From the NCBI GenBank assembly GCA_021780095.1, contig JAJXZK010000135.1, positions 1 through 21,764 of the forward strand: 21,764 nt of DNA, read 5' to 3'. Source of the DNA: Acidobacteriota bacterium. Lineage in GTDB: Bacteria; Acidobacteriota; Terriglobia; Terriglobales; Acidobacteriaceae. The notes beneath the pieces were generated by a model. It was given only the letters and a program-made list of their open reading frames with translations. It had not been told where the DNA came from and did not search any database. The position numbers and the translations under genes were made by a program. Within the stretch, counting starts at the first letter, position 1, and each line of letters starts with the position of its first letter. Below, one piece after another: positions 15,518-21,764 of the stretch.

Positions 15518-16815
15518 TTGCGCGCTACACGCGCCCCGCCATGGGCAACATCTGGACGGAAGAAAACAAGTACCGCATGTGGCTGGAGGTCGAATCCGCT
15601 GCCTCGGAGACCCTCGCCGAATTCGGCATCGTTCCCGCCGGGGCGGCGCGCGCCATTCGCGAGCGCGGCAGCATTGACGTCGCCCGCATTCAACAGATTG
15701 AGGCGGAAGTTCGCCACGACGTGATCGCCTTCACCACTGCAGTCGCCGAAAAAATAGGCCCCGAGGCGCGATGGCTTCACTTCGGCCTCACCTCAAATGA
15801 CGTTGTCGATACTGCCCAGGCCCTGCAGGTAAAAGCCGCCTCCGCTATCCTTCGCGCCGATATTCTCCGCTTCCTCGAAGTGGTGAAGCGTCGCGCCATC
15901 GAATTTCAGCACACACCAACCGTAGGGCGCACCCACGGTGTCCATGCCGAACCCACTACCTTCGGACTGAAGCTTCTGAACTGGTATGCGGAAATGCGGC
16001 GAAATCTTCGCCGCTTCGACATGGCTGCGGAAGACATGCGCGTGGGCAAACTTTCCGGCGCCGTCGGCACCTTCGGCCATCTGAAGCCGGAACATGAGGC
16101 CCGCATCTGCGAGCGGCTCGGCCTTACGCCTGCCCCGGTGGCCACTCAGGTGCTGCAGCGTGATCGTCACGCGTTCTATATCGGCGCGCTGGCCTTGATC
16201 ACCGCCTCCCTAGACAAGATCGCCGTCGAAATTCGCCATCTGCAGCGCACCGAAGTTCGCGAGGCGGAAGAATATTTCTCAGAGAAGCAAAAGGGCTCTT
16301 CCGCCATGCCGCACAAGCGCAACCCCATCACCAGCGAGCAGATCAGCGGTCTCGCTCGTGTGGTCCGCGCCAACCAGCAGGCGGCATTGGAAAATGTAGC
16401 TCTCTGGCACGAGCGAGATATTTCTCATTCTTCGGTCGAGCGCGTCATCCTTCCCGACTCCACCATCCTGACCGATTATTTGTTGGAGAAGACCACCAAC
16501 CTGATCGACAAGCTGGTCGTGCATCCACAGCGAATGCTGCGCAATCTAGAGCTCACCGGGGGCCTCATTTTTTCCGGTCAGTTGCTGCTTGAACTAGCCG
16601 AAGCTGGTATGTCGCGCGAGGATGCCTACAAGGTGGTTCAGTCCCACGCCATGCGCGCCTGGCAACAAGATCTAAATTTTCGCGAGGAAGTCGGCAACGA
16701 TCCCACGATTGCAAAATTGCTGTCTCCGGAAAAGCTGGCGCACGCTTTTGACCTGAATCGCCAGCTAACCAACGTGGATACTATTTTTGATCGCGTCTTG
16801 AATCAGGAAGCTTAA
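15514..16815 (+). CDS. purB: Adenylosuccinate lyase
   Basis: PurB performs two purine-synthesis steps: SAICAR to AICAR plus fumarate, and adenylosuccinate to AMP plus fumarate. With the GTG start the protein has 433 residues, the normal length of the short bacterial form, and begins with IARYTRPAMGNIWTEENKY, the typical family opening. Signatures are TSNDVVDTAQALQ (about 93-105), GRTHGVHAEPTTFG (138-151, His141) and the flexible fumarate-lyase loop GSSAMPHKRNP (261-271, Ser262/Ser263). The open frame runs 92 codons further upstream through the glutaredoxin gene, but that part is out of frame with a real protein and lacks a ribosome site. The GTGA overlap with the glutaredoxin stop implies coupled translation. 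ubiX follows after 16 bases. Confidence 0.96.
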   Translation: MIARYTRPAMGNIWTEENKYRMWLEVESAASETLAEFGIVPAGAARAIRERGSIDVARIQQIEAEVRHDVIAFTTAVAEKIGPEARWLHFGLTSNDVVDTAQALQVKAASAILRADILRFLEVVKRRAIEFQHTPTVGRTHGVHAEPTTFGLKLLNWYAEMRRNLRRFDMAAEDMRVGKLSGAVGTFGHLKPEHEARICERLGLTPAPVATQVLQRDRHAFYIGALALITASLDKIAVEIRHLQRTEVREAEEYFSEKQKGSSAMPHKRNPITSEQISGLARVVRANQQAALENVALWHERDISHSSVERVILPDSTILTDYLLEKTTNLIDKLVVHPQRMLRNLELTGGLIFSGQLLLELAEAGMSREDAYKVVQSHAMRAWQQDLNFREEVGNDPTIAKLLSPEKLAHAFDLNRQLTNVDTIFDRVLNQEA

Positions 16816-16831
16816 GAGAGCAGGCCGCTCG

Positions 16832-17437
16832 ATGTCCTCCACAAAAATCCTGACTGTCGCGCTCACCGGCGCCAGCGGTGCCATGCTCACCCGCGAGCTA
16901 CTTCTCCTCCTCGAAAGAGACACGCGTGTCGAACGCGTTCATTTCATCGCTTCAGAGAGCTCTCTTCGTGTCCTTGCCGAAGAGCTTGAACTCAGCGGCC
17001 GCAACGACCTTGTCGCGAAACTCCTCGGACAACCAACCGCAAAGATTATGCAGCATGCTCCCGGCGACATTGGTGCACCGATTGCCAGTGGAAGCTATCC
17101 TTGCGATGGAATGATCGTGCTTCCCTGCAGCATGGGGACTCTGGCAGCCATCGCCAACGGACTCGCGGACAACCTGATCGCTCGTGCCGCGGATGTTTCC
17201 CTGAAGGAACGCCGGCCGCTTATCCTGTGCGTGCGCGAAACTCCATTCAACAAAATTCATCTGCGCAACATGCAGCAAGCCGCGGATGCAGGCGCGACCG
17301 TCTTCCCGGTCATTCCAGTTTTCTACAACCATCCCGTCGACACATTAGACATGGCGCGGCAATTTGTCTGCCGCGTGCTGGCGCATATCGGCCTGCCTCA
17401 AGACGTCGCCTATCAATGGACCGGCAAATCCAAATAG
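16832..17437 (+). CDS. ubiX: Flavin prenyltransferase UbiX
   Basis: UbiX attaches a dimethylallyl group to FMN, making the prenylated flavin cofactor used by UbiD-type decarboxylases. The 201-residue protein shows GASGA at 13-17, the flavin-binding PCSMGTLAAIANGLADNL at 98-115, LKERR at 124-128, RETPFN at 135-140 and the VIPVFYNHP region near 160-168. This agrees with the family over its full length. No ubiD is visible in the window. Together with ubiE it suggests quinone synthesis, although UbiX also serves other UbiD-type enzymes. It lies 16 bases after purB and converges on the hydrolase gene with 15 bases between the stops. A 5-bp hairpin (17436-17450) spans its stop. Confidence 0.94.
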   Translation: MSSTKILTVALTGASGAMLTRELLLLLERDTRVERVHFIASESSLRVLAEELELSGRNDLVAKLLGQPTAKIMQHAPGDIGAPIASGSYPCDGMIVLPCSMGTLAAIANGLADNLIARAADVSLKERRPLILCVRETPFNKIHLRNMQQAADAGATVFPVIPVFYNHPVDTLDMARQFVCRVLAHIGLPQDVAYQWTGKSK

Positions 17438-17452
17438 CCGTGTAGCGGCTGG

Positions 17453-18481
17453 TCAGTATTGAAGTTCGCCACCGGCCATGGGTGGCTGGCTCCGCAGAAA
17501 ATCCGTCACGCGCGGCGCCATGCGGTCAGCACAGGTTGCCGGCCCCATATGCCCACACCCGGCATATAGCTCCAGCACAGATTGCGGAATGGCATCGTGC
17601 ATTTGATTTCCGACAACTGGCGGTATCAGCTCGTCCTGTTGCCCCCACACCAGCAGCACTGGCATCTGCAGCTGCCCCAGTCGCCCCGCGAAATCGCCTT
17701 CTTCACGCAACAGCGACTCCAGCGTTCTGTGCACTACCGTGCGATTGCGTTTCATGGTGCGCAACAGATCGCGTTGTACAAATCCTGGAATGTAATAGTG
17801 GTGCGCCATAAGCAACACTTCCAGTCGCTCCAACTGCGGTACAGTATTCGGTTGCAGAATATCCGGCGTGAGGTCCGTCTTGAATTTCAACCCCGCGCTG
17901 TCCATCGCCACCAGACGATTCACCCGCTCCGGATGCTGCAGGGCAAACTCTAGCGCCACCCATCCGCCCATCGACCAGCCCATCACGTCCGCCCTTTCGA
18001 CATGCACGGCGCGCAAAAATCCCTGGATCAGATCGACCTGCTGTCCGATCGTGTAGGCAATGTCGGGCCGATCGGTCCGCCCGCATCCCAGCAGGTCAAT
18101 GGCGTACACTTGAAAACCACTCTTCGCGTACGCCGGCATCTCCGGCGTCCAGTCCTCACTGCGAGCCCCCAGGCCATGAATCAACAACAGCGGTGTTCCC
18201 TTGCCCCCGACAAAATAATGTACGCGATAGGGCCCGACATAAACATATTCGCTGTGGAATCCTGCAAGACGCAGGCGAGCATCCATGACCTGGCTGATCA
18301 TCCGCACAGGATGGCGATAAAACATCACACTCATAATGATGTCGATCACCATCACGACCAGCACGAAGACCGTGGCGATCCGCTTCAGGATCGCATAGGC
18401 AGACGATCGCGGCGCGGTGCGCGGTGAAGCTGTTGGGCTCGTGGTCGCCATAAAGTATCTGTTGAAAGAAAAGCAACTCAT
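17453..18481 (-). CDS. Membrane-anchored alpha/beta hydrolase
   Basis: This 342-residue protein has a Ser/Thr/Pro-rich N-terminus, one transmembrane segment (about 35-54) and an alpha/beta hydrolase domain (about 77-330). The oxyanion region is LIHGLGAR, the nucleophile elbow is GWSMGG (Ser170), the acid is Asp283 in GQQDELIPP and the base is His311 in GCGHMGP, so the triad is complete. The substrate is unknown; the general look is that of lipase/esterase or C-C hydrolase relatives (MhpC-like). The start could also be ATG 18451 (residue 11), which removes MSCFSFNRYF; neither start has a clear ribosome site. A promoter candidate lies at 18550-18576. Confidence 0.88.
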   Translation of the reverse strand: MSCFSFNRYFMATTSPTASPRTAPRSSAYAILKRIATVFVLVVMVIDIIMSVMFYRHPVRMISQVMDARLRLAGFHSEYVYVGPYRVHYFVGGKGTPLLLIHGLGARSEDWTPEMPAYAKSGFQVYAIDLLGCGRTDRPDIAYTIGQQVDLIQGFLRAVHVERADVMGWSMGGWVALEFALQHPERVNRLVAMDSAGLKFKTDLTPDILQPNTVPQLERLEVLLMAHHYYIPGFVQRDLLRTMKRNRTVVHRTLESLLREEGDFAGRLGQLQMPVLLVWGQQDELIPPVVGNQMHDAIPQSVLELYAGCGHMGPATCADRMAPRVTDFLRSQPPMAGGELQY

Positions 18482-18549
18482 CTTCAGCGACGTGGATCGC
18501 GGCGCTTATGTTCATTTCTCTACGCTCTTCCGCGCAGCCGTGTGTCCGT

Positions 18550-18576
18550 ACTATAGATGCGCCTTTGCGCTCACAA
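18550..18576 (-). promoter_or_regulatory. Promoter candidate for the alpha/beta hydrolase gene
   Basis: On the minus strand TTGTGA (18571-18576) and TATAGT (18550-18555) are spaced by 15 bases. The -10 is close to consensus, while the -35 is partial and the spacing short. The expected transcript would have a leader of about 60 bases before ATG 18481. Confidence 0.42.
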
Positions 18577-18599
18577 GGTCACGCCACAGCAACCTGACA

Positions 18600-18639
18600 A
18601 AAGGAAGATTTCCGGCGGTCTGGCGGTATGAACGACCGC
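18600..18639 (-). terminator. Terminator-like structures after tRNA-Gln
   Basis: Reading the minus strand away from the tRNA, GCGGT (complement of 18635-18639) pairs with ACCGC (complement of 18623-18627), or alternatively GCGGTC pairs with GACCGC (complement of 18615-18620). A small GGAA-ATC-TTCC stem followed by TTTT then lies at about 18600-18612. The first stems lack a T-run and the last is short, so this is a plausible but weak terminator for the tRNA transcript. Confidence 0.33.
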
Positions 18640-18647
18640 AAAAGGCT

Positions 18648-18721
18648 TGGCTGCCCCTCAGGGATTCGAACCCCAATATGCTGATTCAGAGTCAGCTGTC
18701 CTACCATTGAACGAAGGGGCA
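18648..18721 (-). tRNA. tRNA-Gln (anticodon CTG), CCA encoded
   Basis: Read on the minus strand, this 74-base gene folds as a full cloverleaf. The acceptor stem TGCCCCT pairs perfectly with AGGGGCA, with discriminator G and a genomically encoded CCA (18648-18650). The D-arm is GTTCAATGGTAGGAC, the anticodon stem GCTGA/TCAGC holds the loop CTCTGAA with anticodon CTG (decodes CAG), and the T-arm has loop TTCGAAT. The variable loop is four bases. No integrase or attachment-site duplication is seen next to it. It has its own promoter (18758-18786) and lies about 110 bases after the permease gene. Confidence 0.96.
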
Positions 18722-18741
18722 GTGCAGGAACACGCACAGAA

Positions 18742-18779
18742 AAAAGCGTCCTTACTGAATATATTGGCCGCACGCTTTT
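18742..18779 (-). terminator. Inverted repeat with U-run, possible terminator of the permease operon
   Basis: On the minus strand AAAAGCGT (complement of 18772-18779) and ACGCTTTT (complement of 18742-18749) are perfect 8-base arms 22 bases apart, and the T-run continues by two more Ts. The stem is half A/U and the loop is long, so strength is uncertain. The loop contains the -10 box of the tRNA-Gln promoter. Confidence 0.4.
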
Positions 18780-18786
18780 CGGTCAA
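18758..18786 (-). promoter_or_regulatory. Sigma-70-type promoter of tRNA-Gln
   Basis: On the minus strand TTGACC (18781-18786) and TATATT (18758-18763) are separated by exactly 17 bases, the best promoter match in the window. Transcription would begin about 30 bases before the tRNA 5' end. Its placement just ahead of the tRNA and after the permease gene supports independent tRNA expression. Confidence 0.75.
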
Positions 18787-18830
18787 TCGCTTGATCCCTG
18801 CGATGCGAATTGGCGCAGTAGCGATTGGCA

Positions 18831-21410
18831 CTACTCTTCGCGCAGCACCTCGAGTGGTTTCTGTTGCAGAATGCGATACGATGCCAGCCCTCCGGTCACG
18901 CTGGCCAGAATCGCCGCTGCGATCATGGCGCCAACCGAAATTCCCCAATTCGGATGAAAGCTGACATCCAGCCGGTGCAGCAGCACACTCGACAGCGCCA
19001 GAGCACACACGACGCCCGCGAGACCGGCAATGCCGCCCAGCATAACAAATTCGATACTTAACATGCGGATCACCTGTGACCGCAGCGCGCCAAGCGACTT
19101 CAAGATTGCCACCTCTCGCACGCGTTGAAATCGTGTGGCCGTCACGCTCGATGCCAGGATAATGCCACCCGCCAGCAAAACAAATCCCGCGACAAACCTC
19201 AGGATCATGGCGATCTGATCGACGACCTTGCGTACTACCTCCAGCACATCGGCCATGTTAATCACGGTCACTGTCGGATAGGCCGCGAACAGGCTCTTTT
19301 CCACTTCGCCAACGCGCATCGGGTCCGCATGGAACGCGCCGTACCAAACCGCAGATTGCCCCGCCAGCACACGGCTCGGCAGGATGAACTGGCTGCGCGC
19401 GTAAATGTGATCGCCATCCGCGCGCGCAATTGCAACTACGGCAGCGACAAATATCTTTTCTCCGGACGCAAAGCCGATTGTGGAGCCCACCTTCAGATGC
19501 AGTGCTTTCGCAGTCGGCTCGCTGACCGCTACCTGGGGGGTGTCACTCGACTTGCCCCACCAGTGTCCGTCCACAATTTTCTCGCCCGGGGGTGGCGTAT
19601 CCGCCCAGGTGAGAGAAGTCGATCGCAGCATTCGCTTGGGATAATGCTGGATGTGCAACTGATTCGTCGGCACTCCATTCAGCGACAAGATACGAGCGGA
19701 AACAATCGGGATCGTCTCCAGGCCACCTTTCACCGCCGGTTGCGCGGCGACCAACTTCTCTACACCGGCTAATTCGTCTGCGCCGACATCCACCAGAAAC
19801 ACATTCGGCACGCTCGCTGACCCGCTATTCATCTGCAGGTCCTGGACGATGGCATGCTGAACAAAATAGATCGTCATCATCAGCATGACGCCCAGTCCCA
19901 GCGCGGTTAGGACGGCCGCCGACTGGTTCCCTGGCCGCTGCAGATTCACCAGTCCCTGGCGCGTCATGGGACTGAACCGTCTGCGCTGCCATTGCATCAT
20001 CCAGCGCACTGTTGCCAGCAATCCGGAGGCTGCCAGCAGCAGAACGACCAGCACTACCAGCAGTCCACCGGCAAACCACTCGCCCACCATCGTCGACTCC
20101 GTCAGCGTACTGGCAATCGCAGCCAACCCAATCAGGATGACCACGATTGAGCCCAACTGTATCGGATCGCGCGAAAAAATATTCGCCAGGCGCGTGCCTT
20201 GCTCCTGCTCGACATTCCTCCGCAGAATCCGCAACGGACGAAAACTGCGAATCTCCAACAGCGGCGGCAGCGTGAACAGCAACGTCGTCAACACCCCAGT
20301 GCACAATCCGATCACGACCGGTGAGAACGCGAGCCGCCCCTGGACCGGCAACGACACCAGCCGCTCCAGCAGCACTGGAAACGCGCGCGCCACGCCAAAG
20401 CCGGCCGCCACGCCCAGCAATGCCCCCACCACACCCAGGAACAGCGTCTGCAACAGATAAATGCGCATCACCTGCGATGAACGCGCGCCCAGCGCTTTCA
20501 TAATCGCGATGGTTTCCAGCCGCTGCTGCAAATGCGCATGCATCGCCATCGCCACGCCGATCGCGCTCAACACCATGGTCACCAGGCTGACAAGCGTCAG
20601 CATGGCCGTGGAGCGCTCCAGTCCGTGTACCAGCGCAGGGTTGGCCTCACGATAATCCGTCACCTGCGCTTCTGGCAAAATATCTTCCACCTGTTTGCGC
20701 AGAATAGAAATGTCCATGCCGTGTTGGTCCGCCGGCGGCGATAGACGAAACAGCATCCGCTCCGATGCACGACTGCCGGGACGAACCAGCCCCGTCGAAG
20801 GCAACACGGATTGAGTGAGCATGACGCGCGGGCCAATGCTAAACGACGAGGAAATTCTGTCCGGCTCCGATCGCAGAACATCGGCAATGGTGAAGTATTT
20901 GTTCCCCACATGCAGCGTGTCGCCTACATGGGAGTGATCGCGCAGCAAAAACTCTTCGCTCACCACGGCGGTATTGTCGCGAAGTACGTCGCGCAACGGC
21001 TTGCCCGACTCCAGCACCACGTTGCTGTAGTATGGGTACTTTGCCGGATCGACCGCTTTCAGCGACACCAGCACGGGGTCGGGATTCGTTGCGGTTGACG
21101 CCATCGATACCGTCTCTGTCACCGGGGTGTGGTCCACCCCGCGCGCTTGTAGCCGATCGAGACTAGCCAGTTCTGCGTCGGTATAGGGATGAAAATCCTT
21201 CGCCGAAAGATCCGCGGCCATCAGGGTGCGCGCCTGCGCCAGCAGGGTCCGCTGGAAGATGAGGCTGAAGCTGCGCACCCCGGTCAGCGACCCCACTCCT
21301 AATGCAACAGCGATCACAACGAATGTGAACTTGATCCAGGATGCGTGCAGATCGCGCCACGCAATTTTCCATGCCGTGCCCCAGGCCAACCCTCCGGCGG
21401 AAGGCTTCAT
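18831..21410 (-). CDS. ABC transporter permease with two FtsX domains (YbbP-like)
   Basis: With the ATG at 21410 the protein has 859 residues. It has an N-terminal membrane helix (about 28-45), a periplasmic domain (about 50-265), a first FtsX-type membrane block (about 268-390), further helices (about 418-465 and 498-520), a second periplasmic domain (about 525-730) and a final FtsX block (about 735-845). Each FtsX block has a coupling-helix motif, [13 protein letters not shown] (298-310) and [13 protein letters not shown] (764-776). The layout and length match the YbbP family, partner of the ATPase YbbA, in the MacB/LolCDE superfamily, which moves lipids, lipoproteins or peptides across the envelope. 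The substrate is unknown. This start is preferred over one 12 codons upstream because it gives an ATGA overlap with the ATPase gene and GGAG (21418-21421) lies seven bases before it. Confidence 0.9.
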   Translation of the reverse strand: MKPSAGGLAWGTAWKIAWRDLHASWIKFTFVVIAVALGVGSLTGVRSFSLIFQRTLLAQARTLMAADLSAKDFHPYTDAELASLDRLQARGVDHTPVTETVSMASTATNPDPVLVSLKAVDPAKYPYYSNVVLESGKPLRDVLRDNTAVVSEEFLLRDHSHVGDTLHVGNKYFTIADVLRSEPDRISSSFSIGPRVMLTQSVLPSTGLVRPGSRASERMLFRLSPPADQHGMDISILRKQVEDILPEAQVTDYREANPALVHGLERSTAMLTLVSLVTMVLSAIGVAMAMHAHLQQRLETIAIMKALGARSSQVMRIYLLQTLFLGVVGALLGVAAGFGVARAFPVLLERLVSLPVQGRLAFSPVVIGLCTGVLTTLLFTLPPLLEIRSFRPLRILRRNVEQEQGTRLANIFSRDPIQLGSIVVILIGLAAIASTLTESTMVGEWFAGGLLVVLVVLLLAASGLLATVRWMMQWQRRRFSPMTRQGLVNLQRPGNQSAAVLTALGLGVMLMMTIYFVQHAIVQDLQMNSGSASVPNVFLVDVGADELAGVEKLVAAQPAVKGGLETIPIVSARILSLNGVPTNQLHIQHYPKRMLRSTSLTWADTPPPGEKIVDGHWWGKSSDTPQVAVSEPTAKALHLKVGSTIGFASGEKIFVAAVVAIARADGDHIYARSQFILPSRVLAGQSAVWYGAFHADPMRVGEVEKSLFAAYPTVTVINMADVLEVVRKVVDQIAMILRFVAGFVLLAGGIILASSVTATRFQRVREVAILKSLGALRSQVIRMLSIEFVMLGGIAGLAGVVCALALSSVLLHRLDVSFHPNWGISVGAMIAAAILASVTGGLASYRILQQKPLEVLREE

Positions 21411-21764
21411 GCGTCGACTCCAACAGCCTGACTGAGGGGCGTGCACAGCTCGTCCGCCTCGATCCGTCCATCTCGCAGCAGGATTTTTCTTTCCGCATGG
21501 GCCGCCAGGCTGGCATCGTGCGTCACCAGAACCAGGGTGGTTCCTTCGCGGCGATTCAATTCCAGCAGCAACTCCATCACGCGTCCACCGGTCGCAGAAT
21601 CCAGATTGCCTGTCGGCTCATCCGCCAGAATCACAGGAGGCCGCAACATAAACGCCCGCGCCAGCGCCACCCGCTGCTGCTCTCCTCCCGATAACTGGAC
21701 CGGATAATGATGCATCCGTTCTGCCAGTCCGACATTTGCCAGCAGTTCCTGCGCGCGCGGCTTA
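21407..21764 (-). CDS. ABC transporter ATP-binding protein (YbbA/LolD-type), partial
   Basis: The C-terminal 118 codons of an ABC ATPase run in from the right edge. Visible motifs are the signature [14 protein letters not shown], Walker [14 protein letters not shown] with the D-loop, and the switch His in LVTHD. The Walker A part lies outside the window. GNLD and the LADEPTGN pattern are typical of the MacB/LolD/YbbA group that works with FtsX-type permeases, which fits the downstream gene. The stop overlaps the permease start by four bases. The last residues after the ATPase core (from about DELCTPL) are a short acidic-to-hydrophobic tail of no known role. Confidence 0.95.
   Translation of the reverse strand, partial: KPRAQELLANVGLAERMHHYPVQLSGGEQQRVALARAFMLRPPVILADEPTGNLDSATGGRVMELLLELNRREGTTLVLVTHDASLAAHAERKILLRDGRIEADELCTPLSQAVGVDA

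Noticed and set aside
17436..17450. AGCCG/CGGCT hairpin between ubiX and the hydrolase gene
   Set aside because: The 5-bp stem is without a T-run. It could be a bidirectional terminator in a 15-base convergent gap, but the evidence is too thin.
18648..18721. tRNA-Gln as an integration site of a mobile element
   Set aside because: No integrase, phage gene or duplicated tRNA 3' end is visible within the window, and the flanks are ordinary genes.

Overview
The window is a moderately GC-rich, gene-dense stretch of bacterial chromosome, mostly core and housekeeping genes. The gene content fits a Gram-negative member of Acidobacteriota (Terriglobia-like). The pointers are a stand-alone PASTA protein beside def-fmt-rsmB, a secreted SurA-type chaperone with a long Lys/Pro/Ala/Thr-rich tail, a MenG/UbiE and UbiX pair, and a YbbA/YbbP-type exporter. 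This placement is inferred from gene content and protein style, not from a marker-gene comparison. I see no phage, transposon, integrase, CRISPR or recognisable defence system.

Layout. (1) Positions 1-3639, plus strand: the tail of an unidentified gene overlaps ubiE/menG by 3 bases, followed by a long cation diffusion facilitator, an OsmC-family protein and a membrane-anchored three-PASTA protein. All are closely spaced, so they are probably one transcription unit. (2) Positions 3663-9167, minus strand, read right to left: an OB-fold/HD-domain (YhaM-like) gene, an EVE-domain gene (4-base overlap), aroC, def, fmt and rsmB (fmt/rsmB 4-base overlap). This looks like one operon joining RNA metabolism, chorismate synthesis, N-formyl handling of translation starts and 16S rRNA methylation. 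(3) Positions 9360-11267, minus strand: a SurA-like periplasmic chaperone with an unusual tail, divergent from (4) a C-terminal processing protease (11558-13201, plus). (5) Positions 13508-17437, plus strand: a polytopic GT-C-like membrane protein, a glutaredoxin, purB (start corrected to a GTG overlapping the glutaredoxin stop) and ubiX. (6) Positions 17453-18481, minus strand: a membrane-anchored alpha/beta hydrolase with its own promoter candidate. (7) Positions 18648-18721, minus strand: tRNA-Gln(CTG) with encoded CCA and a strong sigma-70-type promoter inside an inverted repeat. (8) Positions 18831-21764, minus strand: a two-FtsX-domain ABC permease translationally coupled to an ABC ATPase that runs off the right edge.

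How the genes relate. UbiE/MenG and UbiX are quinone-pathway enzymes, and AroC supplies the chorismate from which menaquinone and aromatic amino acids are made. Def and Fmt remove and add the N-formyl group around translation initiation. RsmB modifies 16S rRNA. SurA-like and Ctp proteins serve envelope protein folding and processing. The most unusual items are the SurA-like protein (missing parvulin histidines and a repeat-bearing basic tail), the CDF transporter with three tandem C-terminal domains, the coupled EVE/OB-HD pair, and the promoter-in-terminator layout ahead of tRNA-Gln. I did not find a clearly new multi-gene system.
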